From the NCBI GenBank assembly GCA_002633005.1, contig NMRA01000023.1, positions 610,621-674,620 on the forward strand: DNA of 64,000 bases. Reading direction: 5' to 3'. The position numbers and the translations under genes were made by a program. The DNA is from Phoronis australis. Taxonomy: Eukaryota > Phoronida > Phoronidae. The notes under the pieces are model-generated. The model had not been told where the DNA came from. It was given only the letters and a program-made list of their open reading frames with translations, and ran no database searches. This document shows, piece by piece, positions 12,974 through 22,310 of the stretch (the first letter of the stretch is position 1; each line of letters begins with the position of its first letter).

Positions 12974-15900
12974 CACACACATATAGTAATGTTCACGATA
13001 GTATCGTACTGAAATTGACTGAGATTAAGCCGAAAGAACTTGAAATTAAACCTGGCAAACTTTCTTTGTTTTGTAAAAGTTCGTCGGGGGCATGGGAAGA
13101 GTTATAAGTGGATACTGGTTACGATAAAAGCACCTATTGAAGAGAGAGACAAGATTATTATTTTTGCTTTTGGTTTTAAATGGACCATCAAAACAGTACA
13201 AACTCGTCCCTTGCAAACAGGCGTCGACGGTAACCAGTTCACCTTGGATTAAAAGGCCCAAACAGTACGAATTCTGCTGGAACATGCGGCCAATAATTGA
13301 CATGTACCACGGCCGGTAGTATTAAAAGAGAAGGGACACCATGTTAAAGTGTATCCATAACTTCTTGTTTTTGCAGGAACTTTCATCTACACGGACAGCC
13401 GCGACGTTGTTCTGCGATTCGTCATTTCGGACGAGACGCCAAGCGCTCAAGGTTTCCGCATAGAGTTCCAACAATGTAAGGAATGAAATACTCCGTAAAA
13501 TGTAGATTTTCATGAAAAAAAATATGATTTCGTTATCTGTCGAAATATTTTGTCTAATCTTCGTACTCGACATTGAACTATTTTAAGCATTTTCCGTTCC
13601 ACTTTTGCGGGAAATCAATGTAAGCAGCTGCTAGTCTGTCCTCTAGTACATTATGGCATACGCGTGTGAATTTCTAGTCCTACCTCGCATTTGACGACCC
13701 CTAGAAACGAGCTACCAACTATAATAAAGACTCGAAATTTTGATTAACTCAAAATACAAAAACTCGTTCCTTTTCGCGATAATGCTGAGGTAATCAAGTG
13801 AAAACAGATTAGACAGCTGTCCAGGTAAGCCATTATGTACTCGAACAGTTATCGTGAGTTAACAGCAATGAAGAACGGAAAATGTCAAATTTGAGTTTTA
13901 AGTACTCAAATTAGACTCCACAATTTTGTGAAAAAGAATAATGCATTGAAGAATCGGCGAAATCAGATTGGCCAACAGATATCGTTCAATTTCATGGCGC
14001 TCAAAATAATTGGCGCACATGATCGTTCCACAATAAGGGACTGGCTAAAGGCATTATTTTCAAAGCGGTAACCAATTTAAAATAATCGAGGAAGAGTGTG
14101 CAAGATGCTGTTTTGCCCACATTCTACTCAGATGGTTCCAAAGCTCTGCGATTCAAAAATAGGACAGAGTTGCTCGCGCAGTGTTCGAATCCCGATGGTA
14201 GTTATTTTTTTCTTATCTTGTGTTCCGTGAGTGCTTCAAGGATTACAGTGTATCTCTTTCATTTGCGACGAAATCGGCTACGCTGGCCTTCGTATTGGCC
14301 CACAAGTTACTTTGTACTGAATTCTTGGTTGGAACAACAACGCAAGAAGCGGTAAATCCTGCCCTCGAAACCAGAACACCCTCATCCCCTCACGGACATC
14401 GGAAACGTTGGGATAACCTCGAGAGCCTAAACAGTATTGATAAAACATTAAAATGGGATAGGATTAACATATTATGTTGTAAAAACCACGGAGAAGTTAT
14501 TTGGAATGGTCTTTAGTTAACTATACATTTGGGAACCGTCAATTCTCGAAATTGTGCATTTTGTGACTTTCACATATTTCTTTACATTTGTAGACTGCGT
14601 TGACAAGTCACTAAAGATGTCATGTGAACAAGCGGATCATTATGGTGTGTATGGTTGAAATCTACAGTGGCGACGACTTAGAGGGGGGGGGGGGCAAGGG
14701 AGCCATGCCCCCCTGAAATTCTCTCATATTTCATTTGAAAGTCGGGGGTGCGAATGTCTGACAAGCAAAATCCTGGCTAATACTCTGCCCCTAACTCAAA
14801 ATCCTGGATCCGCCCCTGATCTAAACAGCATATACAAGATCTTTTGAAAGGAAATTCATAGAGGTGGGGGAGGATTCGTCATGGAAATCAGAACCGTCAC
14901 TGACATCTTGTTGATATTTTGTGAGATGTATGTCCTATAGTTGGTTTGACATACATGTATGAATAAGCCGAGCATTCGCCTAACAAAATATATGTTGTCT
15001 AAGGAAAAGAACCTGAAAGCTTCATTATTTCAACAAATATGTTGTGGGTATTTCAGACAAGTCTACTGGCGGTCGTGTAGTAGTAGTAATAATAACAGTG
15101 TATACATTCAACATTATAATAGCATGGTGATTATATCAAATGTAATACAACTTTTGAAGTATTTTTCAGGAGTGAGGCGCACTTTGATAATAGTTTTCGG
15201 CTCCATTGCTCTTGCGTTGGCAATAATCGCGCTTGGGTTCTTTCTGAGGTGGTATATAAAGAAAGGAAGCCCCACCGACAGCGAACGAGGTACAGTTAGA
15301 CGCATGCGCGTAGATTTTGTGAGGGATTATTTTGTTGCTGGGTATTACATGTTTGGTCTGTTCCCAAGCAAAAGCTTACTTTAACAAAATATATTTGAAC
15401 CAAAATGCATCCAGAGAGTCACATATTTGTCCGTGGTTGATTACCTGCAGCCTGGTTAATCAAAAGTTGTAAGTCTTGTTTTCAGTTAGCTAAGACGGTC
15501 ATAACTTCGATTTTAATTTGCACACACACCATTAGAATGGCTAGTGGATACTGAAAGCGGTCATTAAATTTGTTATCACCAGGATATGGAAATTTGCCAA
15601 CTTTACGTCACTTGCCACGTTGACTCTCTTCTTCAAACGGAGTGTCACGTTTGTATGGACTTGGCTATTACCGCCTTTGCTTCGACTTGCCTTTGATAAA
15701 AAGGGCACCTGGGTTTCTGAGCTCATTACCTACAATAGTTGTGTTCGGTGGTGGCATATCTGAACAACACTGTGTGGGATTTTCAAGGCATTGGCCAAAT
15801 TGAACCGATGACCTCGGTTACCTTATGTTGGCGCAGTTTCAAATCTGGAAGAGAGCTAAGCTGAGTTCCATAATGCTCAAGATATTAGGTCGCACGTGCA

Positions 15901-16619
15901 ACGAAAAGTCTTATCAAGCGAAAGCAGTGAATTCAGTTCCATATTTCAACATCCCAACCTCACCGACCAATCACTTCAGTGGGCGCCATTTTGTTCGGAT
16001 AGACCAGCATTCTTTTGAACATACTTTTCACTCACGTGGTTTTGCGAGATCTTGGTTTTCTCGCTAGAAACCTGATTAATGAACGCTTCCCAGATCGGGC
16101 TAGACTCGACGACGGGGTGTAAATGATGTTTCAACTTGGGGTAGATACAAGCGCTTTTACAGTAGACAGCTAGGCATCACCTTCGTTTCTGGTCAAATCG
16201 ATGCGTTCTGTCGGTCTTTGAATTGAACCAAAACTGCCATTTCAAATATTCAGTTCTCTCATTTATTCCTGTTGTTGACTCATCCCAGTTTTTTATTTGG
16301 TCACACTTTAATTAGCCTAGCGAGTAGCCGGGTTCCACAACTTAAACGACCTTTCGATCTTTATTGACATGGAAAATGTCCCTGTTTATTAACATTCAGT
16401 TGAAGAATGTTTAAATGTGTTAAAGTGGGTTACACATCGGGATCCTTAACACTCAAAGTTCAACAAAATTTGCTTTCCCTCGTCGTAGCTGATGGTGAAC
16501 GTAATTATTTGAGCTATCACTTGAACAATTGATCAGTGCCATCTCATTTGAAACAAGCCTTCAAATACAACAACACAGGTGAAAACCTTTATTCTTTTGC
16601 AGCATATTTGATCCAGTAA
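3654..16619 (+). CDS. single-pass membrane protein with two cysteine-poor CUB-like domains
   Basis: Spliced gene; inferred coding exons 3654-3711, 5871-5927, 6254-6372, 7143-7250, 7934-8018, 8331-8470, 8918-9020, 9089-9161, 9619-9659, 13377-13475, 14594-14644, 15170-15289, 16603-16619. Each has AG/GT borders and the phases join without a break, giving about 356 aa. Residues 1-19 (MASCRFFLLMSGLAVVVFP) are a signal peptide. CUB-like 1 (about 21-140) opens with the hallmark ITSPNYP and closes with GFNASF. CUB-like 2 (143-294) has HVTSPGWPANFP and ends GFRIEFQQ. A short stalk with two Cys (296, 305), a membrane helix (about 317-338) and a basic tail follow. The paired cysteines usual in CUB domains are missing; the mature ectodomain has only three Cys. 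Several N-glycosylation sequons are present. It probably sits at the cell surface; the ligand is unknown. The last exon (five residues, then TAA) and exon 9619-9659 are the least certain. Confidence 0.75.
4196..4255 (-). repeat. GC-rich dispersed repeat end
   Basis: On the minus strand this reads CATGGGCGGCGCACCATAGG followed by GGGCTGGGGGGAG. Nearly the same sequence occurs on the plus strand at 28567-28630, so it is a dispersed element end and not local low complexity. No partner end or target duplication was identified. Confidence 0.5.
9307..9410 (-). repeat. dispersed repeat family A, inverted partial copy
   Basis: The minus strand reads GATTTGAGACG, then GAGATGCGATAAAGACG and ATTGCCAAGACG. 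It is related to the plus-strand copies at 12697-12875 and 28374-28550. It lies in an intron of the CUB gene, next to a MITE at 9415. Confidence 0.6.
9415..9568. mobile_element. MITE, ends CAGTG..GGAT / ATCCGCCCCTG, copy 1
   Basis: A ~154 bp non-autonomous element bounded by imperfect inverted ends, CAGTGACGGATTTAG and CTGGATCCGCCCCTG. A second copy of the same length lies at 14665-14818, sharing GGGGTGCGAATGTCTGAC and AAAATCCTGGCTAATACTCT inside. It sits in an intron of the CUB gene. It encodes no protein. The superfamily of the autonomous partner cannot be told from this window. Confidence 0.75.
10661..12175. mobile_element. 1.5 kb element with ~110-120 bp inverted repeats
   Basis: The left arm (10661-10781) and right arm (12069-12175) are inverted copies of each other. 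The right arm reads TTTTAAAGGTCGGGTTTCG, GTGTTTTTCGGGCGGGTTAG and, at its end, GATGGAACATCCTG; the complement of the left arm gives matching blocks in the same order. The interior includes a block (11238-11870) that recurs at 30057-30663 without these arms. No transposase frame is visible. The segment lies in the long CUB-gene intron (9660-13376). It could be a non-autonomous DNA transposon or two separate inverted insertions around an older repeat. Confidence 0.55.
11238..11870 (+). repeat. dispersed repeat family B, copy 1
   Basis: This ~630 bp segment is collinear with 30057-30663, starting ACGTACCGAGAG and sharing GGCGGATCACATCCT, GAGGAATCGGCGCCTGAGTT, AACAGTTTTGTTCCAGAT and GTCGAGTCGAC. 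Identity is roughly four bases in five by eye, with small indels. It contains no conserved open frame. The two copies lie in the same orientation about 19 kb apart. Confidence 0.8.
12697..12875 (+). repeat. dispersed repeat family A, copy 1
   Basis: Shares GGAAACTCGACGATTT, GAGAAATGCGATGGAGACG, TTGCCAAGATGTCGGTGCC and a following AT-rich stretch with 28374-28550 in the same orientation, and with 9307-9410 in reverse. It has no recognisable coding capacity. Confidence 0.7.
12915..12981. repeat. (CA)n/(GCAC)n microsatellite
   Basis: A run of CACA units, then ACGC repeated about 11 times, then CACA again. A similar compound CA/GCAC tract occurs at 38091-38153. Confidence 0.95.
14105..14197 (+). 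CDS. possible cassette exon of the CUB receptor
   Basis: A 93 bp open segment ends at a usable donor (GATG|GTAGTT) and has phase 1 at both ends, so it could be included or skipped without breaking the frame between 13475 and 14594. It would add 31 residues beginning AVLPTFYSDGSKALRF, with one extra Cys, just before the stalk. The acceptor side (GTGTGCAAG) lacks a pyrimidine tract, so it may not be used. I left it out of the 356 aa count. Confidence 0.3.
14665..14818. mobile_element. MITE, copy 2, with target duplication ATCTA
   Basis: Same element as 9415-9568. It begins CAGTGGCGACGACTTAG, has a G-run, and ends CTGGATCCGCCCCTG. Flanks read ...AAATCTA on the left and ATCTAAAC on the right, which gives a plausible 5 bp target duplication ATCTA. 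It lies in the CUB gene intron just after exon 14594-14644. Confidence 0.75.
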
Positions 16620-17682
16620 GCTGGGATGTGTTTCAAAGACTGCCTGTAGATAGCTAAGGGGCAACTACGGACGTTTACTGAAGAAAACACTGTTGGAACC
16701 AACAACGATGATCCATGGACCAGCGAGTGAATTTCACAAAAAGTACTATAGCTAAAGTGTTGCTCTTGCGAAATCTTTTCACACTGATGTGTAACAGTAG
16801 CTCCAGACGAAAAATAACAACAAAACGCAACGGATGACAGTGTTCTGAAATCAATAATATGGATGCAAGGATTGAATACTGTTCCAGAATAGAGTACAAC
16901 GTAACATAACCTTACACGAGGTACACCTTTGCAAATGTCTACCTCAAGGTACTTTTTGAAGAGCCGTTTACAATACCGAGCTGATGAGATAGAGTCCTCT
17001 AATCCAGAATCCCGAAAATTTCACGTAGGCGATCGTCTGCTCGATCAACTAGCAGTTGTTTTGATTAGATGCTATAAGTTTACTGGTATATAAGATAATA
17101 ATTGCTTGACAGACAACGAAAATTAAGCAACCTCTACCGCACATATTATATCTACGTCTGCTGTCGGAACTGCTCGGTATGACCGCCGTCCCTCAATCCT
17201 TTGTCCATATGACGTCTTTCGGTTCCCGTAAAAAGAAATTCCAAGTACTGCTCGGGTGATCACTAGATAATAGATACACATGAAAATGGACGAAATGCAT
17301 CGGTATTTGAAACAGCATGCCTGGTTTTCTAAGTGACCATAAACAATACGTCAAAGGAAACACCAAGCCAAGGTGTTAATGCACTGCACTTTAATAGAGA
17401 CTCGTCTAAAAAACTGACCGATCAAACTCAAACTCACATTTTCCACATTATGATCGGTCAATTTTTAGCTGAGTTTCACTTAAACGTTTATACTCTATTA
17501 CACCCCAAGAAGCAGTGACCTCCAAGGGTACAAGCAAAATAAAAGTAAATCAGAAAAAGTTGATGCCTATGAAAAACATTCTCACCAATGCACAAAGCAA
17601 TCGTTTAGTGTATTTTAAATGTTACTGAATGTTACCAAAATGTAAGTATTTATGAAATCTACGACATTAGTCTGATCATAAT

Positions 17683-17698
17683 TTTATTGTGCAATAAA
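17683..17698. terminator. palindromic poly(A) signal usable on both strands
   Basis: TTTATTG-TG-CAATAAA: a perfect 7 bp-arm palindrome that reads AATAAA on the plus strand (17693-17698) and on the minus strand (17688-17683). It lies between the 3' ends of two convergent genes: the CUB gene (plus, stop at 16619) and the CFAP97-like gene (minus, stop at 17916, 220 bp away). It is well placed for the minus gene and leaves a ~1.1 kb 3' UTR for the plus gene. Confidence 0.55.
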
Positions 17699-17915
17699 GC
17701 AATGTTACACTTTTGACGTATCTGTTTTTCTTTTATAAGCCACTTAATTCTTGTTCTAATGACACTTCTGTACTTCTTTTAGACATGTGTATACAAGTAT
17801 CTATCGTGTTGTGTATAGCCCAAACTGAAAATTGAGGGGACAATGAAGAGCAAAGTTTCGTGAAAGTGTTATATTGTAAGGAAGCATTTCTATTGAGAAA
17901 TCTCGTAGGCCGAAA

Positions 17916-19601
17916 TCAGTCATTCTGAGTGTTCTCCGATTGATTTGCCGCGTCTGTGGTAGCAGTTGCTGAGGTGGCGGTAAAGCCGCTTTCAGACGAA
18001 AACACCCCGGTTTTGTCTGGTTGCGTAACCGATGGAGACACATTTGACTTCGATTTTGATTTCTCCGTTGAACTGAACGATGTCGTATCAGATCCGCCCT
18101 TTCCTGTCACTGACTTTTCTCCAGAGTCCGAGGGCTGTAACGTTGATGTCGGGTGGTTGCTTTTTAAGTCTTTTTCTGATTCGACTTCGCTCGACGTATC
18201 TTTATCAGATCCCTTACTCGAAAGCGACTTGTTCCTTGGTTGTTCTTTCTCGGATAGCGTTATTTCATATGACTGCTTCATTACCTCATCGTCTTCGGAA
18301 ATTTCGCCAGTCGTACCTACCTTGTCGTCTGTTTTAGTCGGGGATTTTGGTTTGCTATCAGGCTCTTCGCCTGACGCGTCAGTGTCCTCTCCACTTTTAC
18401 CCGATCTTTTTTTCGGAACGTTACTTAAATGAACGGATGACACCTTGGAAGATTTTCCCGACGTTTCGCGGCTACTTGAGCTGTTTTTACCTCGTTCTTC
18501 GGCTGACGCTTCAACAACTTGTTTGCTGGGAGACTTTGCTGATGGTGACCCAGCGGGAGTTACTTCCTTATCACCGCGCTTTTTCGCTCTTTCTGGAGAA
18601 GTGTCAGTTTCTGATTTTTTGGACGACTTCCCAGAAGTTGCGCGGCTACTGCTGCTACTTTTGTCTTTTCGTTCAACTTTCTCCTTCTTATCCCCTGATT
18701 CTTCTGTAACATTTCCACTGCGTTCCTTTGTCGCCGAGCCTTCTGTACTAGGTGACTTTCTACCACGCGAACTCTGATCATCACTGGTACCCTTTTTACC
18801 AGGTGATTTACGGCCATCGTCTGACAGATTTCCAGATTTATGAGTGGCTGATTTTCGACTTTCCCTGTCACTCTGATCATTCTCTGACTTGTCAAAGCCC
18901 TGGGCAGAAGGCGGACGTCTTGCCTTTTTGCTCTCTGCCGAGCTGACGCGGCTAGAAGATTTGCCTGAAGCTGCTCTGGATGGCGGTTTACTCCCTTTCG
19001 GGCTCTCGGGTTTTCTATCTTCGTTCGAAGCACGGGAAATAGACTTTGGGACAGTTTTCGTTTCGTCGGCAGACTCCGACCGAGATTCACGTTTTTCAAG
19101 CTGTTGTTCAATATCACGACCTTCTTCCATTCTGGGACTCTTCCTGGATTCCTCCGATGCTTTTGCTGACGCCACACGGCTCCCTATGCAAGACGTACGT
19201 GACTGCTTGCCCGAAGACCCGCTGTGTTCATCTTCTTTAGACCTTGACGCGCTTGGTTGTTGCTGGTCTTGATTCTGCTGTTGTTCATTTTCAGGAGTGG
19301 TATGAAACGTTTCAGAGCCCAACACAGCGGAAGGAATGGTGGAAAGCAAATTCCCAGTGTTTTCCATTATGCGAACAGACTTTGTCCCTTTGCTTTTCTG
19401 TTTCTTAATCTTTGGCGCTGCGTTTATGTCTGCATTTATAGAACGTCTCATGATACTCAACATTTGCGGGGTTATGTTTGTTGAATCCCGTCGCAACTTT
19501 GTGCTTGAAAGTGGCTTCGGACGACCCATGGGCGCAGATATGTCCACCCGAAGAACTGTAGAATTGTCGAAATTTTTTTCGAGTTTCTTAAGGTTCCTTT
19601 T
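17916..19601 (-). CDS. last exon of the CFAP97-like gene: low-complexity tail
   Basis: One exon of 1,686 bp with acceptor GTATTTTCAG|AAAAGG, in phase with the donor GATGAA|GTAAGA at 20854. It starts KRNLKKLEKNFDNS, passes a short conserved-looking basic stretch (PKPLSSTKLRRDSTNI), then becomes S/K/E/D/R-rich to the stop. A motif like SR(A/E)(T/A)SGKSSxxxS recurs at least three times. Several open frames on the opposite strand here are by-products of the codon bias. Confidence 0.85.
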   Translation of the reverse strand, partial: KRNLKKLEKNFDNSTVLRVDISAPMGRPKPLSSTKLRRDSTNITPQMLSIMRRSINADINAAPKIKKQKSKGTKSVRIMENTGNLLSTIPSAVLGSETFHTTPENEQQQNQDQQQPSASRSKEDEHSGSSGKQSRTSCIGSRVASAKASEESRKSPRMEEGRDIEQQLEKRESRSESADETKTVPKSISRASNEDRKPESPKGSKPPSRAASGKSSSRVSSAESKKARRPPSAQGFDKSENDQSDRESRKSATHKSGNLSDDGRKSPGKKGTSDDQSSRGRKSPSTEGSATKERSGNVTEESGDKKEKVERKDKSSSSSRATSGKSSKKSETDTSPERAKKRGDKEVTPAGSPSAKSPSKQVVEASAEERGKNSSSSRETSGKSSKVSSVHLSNVPKKRSGKSGEDTDASGEEPDSKPKSPTKTDDKVGTTGEISEDDEVMKQSYEITLSEKEQPRNKSLSSKGSDKDTSSEVESEKDLKSNHPTSTLQPSDSGEKSVTGKGGSDTTSFSSTEKSKSKSNVSPSVTQPDKTGVFSSESGFTATSATATTDAANQSENTQND

Positions 19602-22267
19602 CTGAAAATACAAACGTTAGTAGCTTGCTTGCTGTTATGCTCACCGGAAATTAGATAACGTTAGTTTTCAGTGTTGTCATCATCGAAGGATATCTTTCGA
19701 CATGAAGGTTCACGTGTCGAAAGAAAAAGACGCGTGCATTGTTCTTTAAAGTCTGTAAGCGGACGTCTACGTAAGACTCAATTCTAATAGTTTCACAAAC
19801 TTGAAAACATAAAATATGCAAGAGAAAATAAGGTACACGGAGCTCATTAATTATTTAACACAATAAGTAGGGCCCAGTTTTACTAGAGTACCCAAACCAC
19901 ACAGAACCTTTCCCCTAGTCAATGTGGGTCCGAGGACTAATTCAAAGCTACCTGAACTTATCTATAGCAGGCATAGTCATTGAGGACCTCTTTGCATACC
20001 GGCTGATGTTACCTTTGAGGTATTGGTTTTCACCTTCCCATATTTCTGTGGACGCTTGAGTATTAGTACCGAATTAAAGATTCAGGTTCAGTCACTATAA
20101 GCCGAAATTTTCGGGCTATAATTGAAAGCAAATCATTGAGCTCAAACTGGATTTTGTTTTACATTTTCCTCTCTAATATATTTAGCACGACGTAAAATGT
20201 CTATTGGAAACATGGTTTTTAACCCTAGCTTGCATTTGATGGCAGCATCATTGTGCTCATAAGTTGGAGTCTGAGCTCGAAATCTCGACTTTGAACTCGT
20301 GCTTGTCACTCGATCCTAGGGGTCTTCATGTGCCAACCTGGAGTAGAAACTCGTCTTTGTTAACCATAATATACTCCAGCACATATGGTTATACACCCCA
20401 ATTCGCATTAATGAAGACAAACGGTAAATGTCAACGAGAACTTGTAGTTTGAGGTCAGGGATAAGACCCCGGGCCCAGCAGGTCCGTTGTGCACGTGAAC
20501 TTAAAATGGAAACCGGACATTTTCTGTTTTCTCATTTTTTTCTGTTTTTACATTTTGATATAGAATACAGTGGAGGAACGTACACCTACATGCTAATAAT
20601 ATAACAATTTTACAACGACTCGAGTCAAATTGTGCCTTTACAGACACCTTAAAATTGTTGAATCCTTGTTTCTCACCAGTTTGTTATAAATTGTTTGGAA
20701 TTGACGCTAAACAAGGTATTACGAGTATTCAAGAGGGTTTGAAAGTTGTCAACAAACACCCTCAACTGTCCTACTCGCCAAACTCAAATGCAACAAGTTT
20801 TTATCGACCTGCAACTCCGCTTGTGGTAAATACATAAAAGTGATGGTTCTTACTTCATCCTTTTGACGCCACCACCCGTACGGAAAACATGACATGTCGT
20901 TGACGTAGACGATGTGTTTACGAAAATGCTTCTCCCATTCTTCTCGTCTTATAGTGGCTGGTTGGGTGGTCAGTATTCGCTTCAAGATGGCGCGGTTCTC
21001 GTGCGTGATTCGCAGTATCCTCTGCTGGCGCTGAAGCTTATTCAGACTAGCAAGAGAAATATGACAGATATAAAAACAAAATGGGTCGTATTTGTGTCCA
21101 GTCCACTCAAGCGATGTTCGTAGTTCTGCCTAAATAGAAATTGTATTTTCAAACTGACGAACTATTCGAGACCGGTGAAACATAGGCGCGCTCAATGTTC
21201 GTGCCAGTCCGTGTTTATCTGTAATCTCTTGCAGCGGTTGACGGAAACCTTGCCACAGGTGATATAGTTGACGTTTACACCCACCAAAACCACTGTAAGC
21301 TTACCATGACAGTAAACTACAGATACTCAAAATGAGATATCGCGTTCGTCTAAAAAAGCTTCCACGGATACTTAGACATCATAATTATTTGAATGTTCAA
21401 CGTAGGTAGTTAACGGTTACACTTGAAACCGACGTATTAGTGTACTAAATGCAAGGTACGAACTAGCTTCAAAACTAAACGAAACAAAACCCCTCCGCTT
21501 CAGCACATTGTCATTGCTTGCTTAGAGCCGGTCTGAACGTTGGACCCAGTCACCTTTTCGGCACGTAATTATTTCTGTGGTCGACGTAACCCTTTGTTCT
21601 CATGATGTGAGACATCCTTTCCAGTAAGATTCGATTGTTTCGTTCAACAAGTGCGAGGCGCTCTTCTTGTACCTACATGTGAGATATGCACGATTCCTCA
21701 GTCGGTCTAGAACATTGATGACAATATAAGTACAGTGTACGCGCATCCTATCGCGGCAGGATACGGAAACTTGACATTATTGTACTGTTCGAACAACAGT
21801 AAGCAAGTTGTGTATGTACATTTCGGACATAAACCTCTAGGTCACTTTTCATGAAGCTAATCTTGAAATATATCGTGAAGCCGAACACGTCATTATAATT
21901 AGTTAGAAAAACATTGGTCAGCCCCCTCCCCCCTCCGGCATACCGTTTTAATGCCTACAGTGTATGCATAAATTGTTGCTTGATGTACAGTTAGGCCTAT
22001 GATAGGCAGAAAAGCATCGAATCATATAGGACATAATCAATGAGAAATTCACTCGTAGATTCCAGACCACAATCCCCAGTTCATTGGATCACGCGATTTC
22101 CTAATCTGCGAGTCCACATTAAGCATTTCTGGAAAAGGCAAGACGAAGTTTTTTTACTTGTTACCTGAAGAGACCTTAGCTTGACTTGGAGATGCACGAA
22201 AGCAGGGGGCGCCTTATCGTCTACACTGCTCTTCACTAAAAGTACGCAAAATAGAAGATGAGTACTA

Positions 22268-22310
<43 letters not shown>

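Noticed and set aside
12907-12981. CRISPR-like array
   Set aside because: Short identical units without spacers; a microsatellite. No other regularly spaced direct repeats with unique spacers exist in the window.
12907-13107. Thr-His-Ala repeat protein
   Set aside because: It is the CA/GCAC microsatellite read as codons.
18560-19177. 205-codon minus-strand frame
   Set aside because: Shifted reading of the same low-complexity exon; the long frame at 19601-17916 joins its upstream exons in phase.
17956-19605. Several long plus-strand open frames (up to about 158 codons)
   Set aside because: They lie opposite the low-complexity CFAP97-like exon. Its Ser/Lys/Glu codon bias keeps the other strand open. 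They lack domains and start context.
21030-21046. Alternative acceptor at 21047 for CFAP97-like exon 3
   Set aside because: It gives the wrong phase relative to exon 2. The acceptor just upstream of 21030 keeps the frame and restores the domain pattern.
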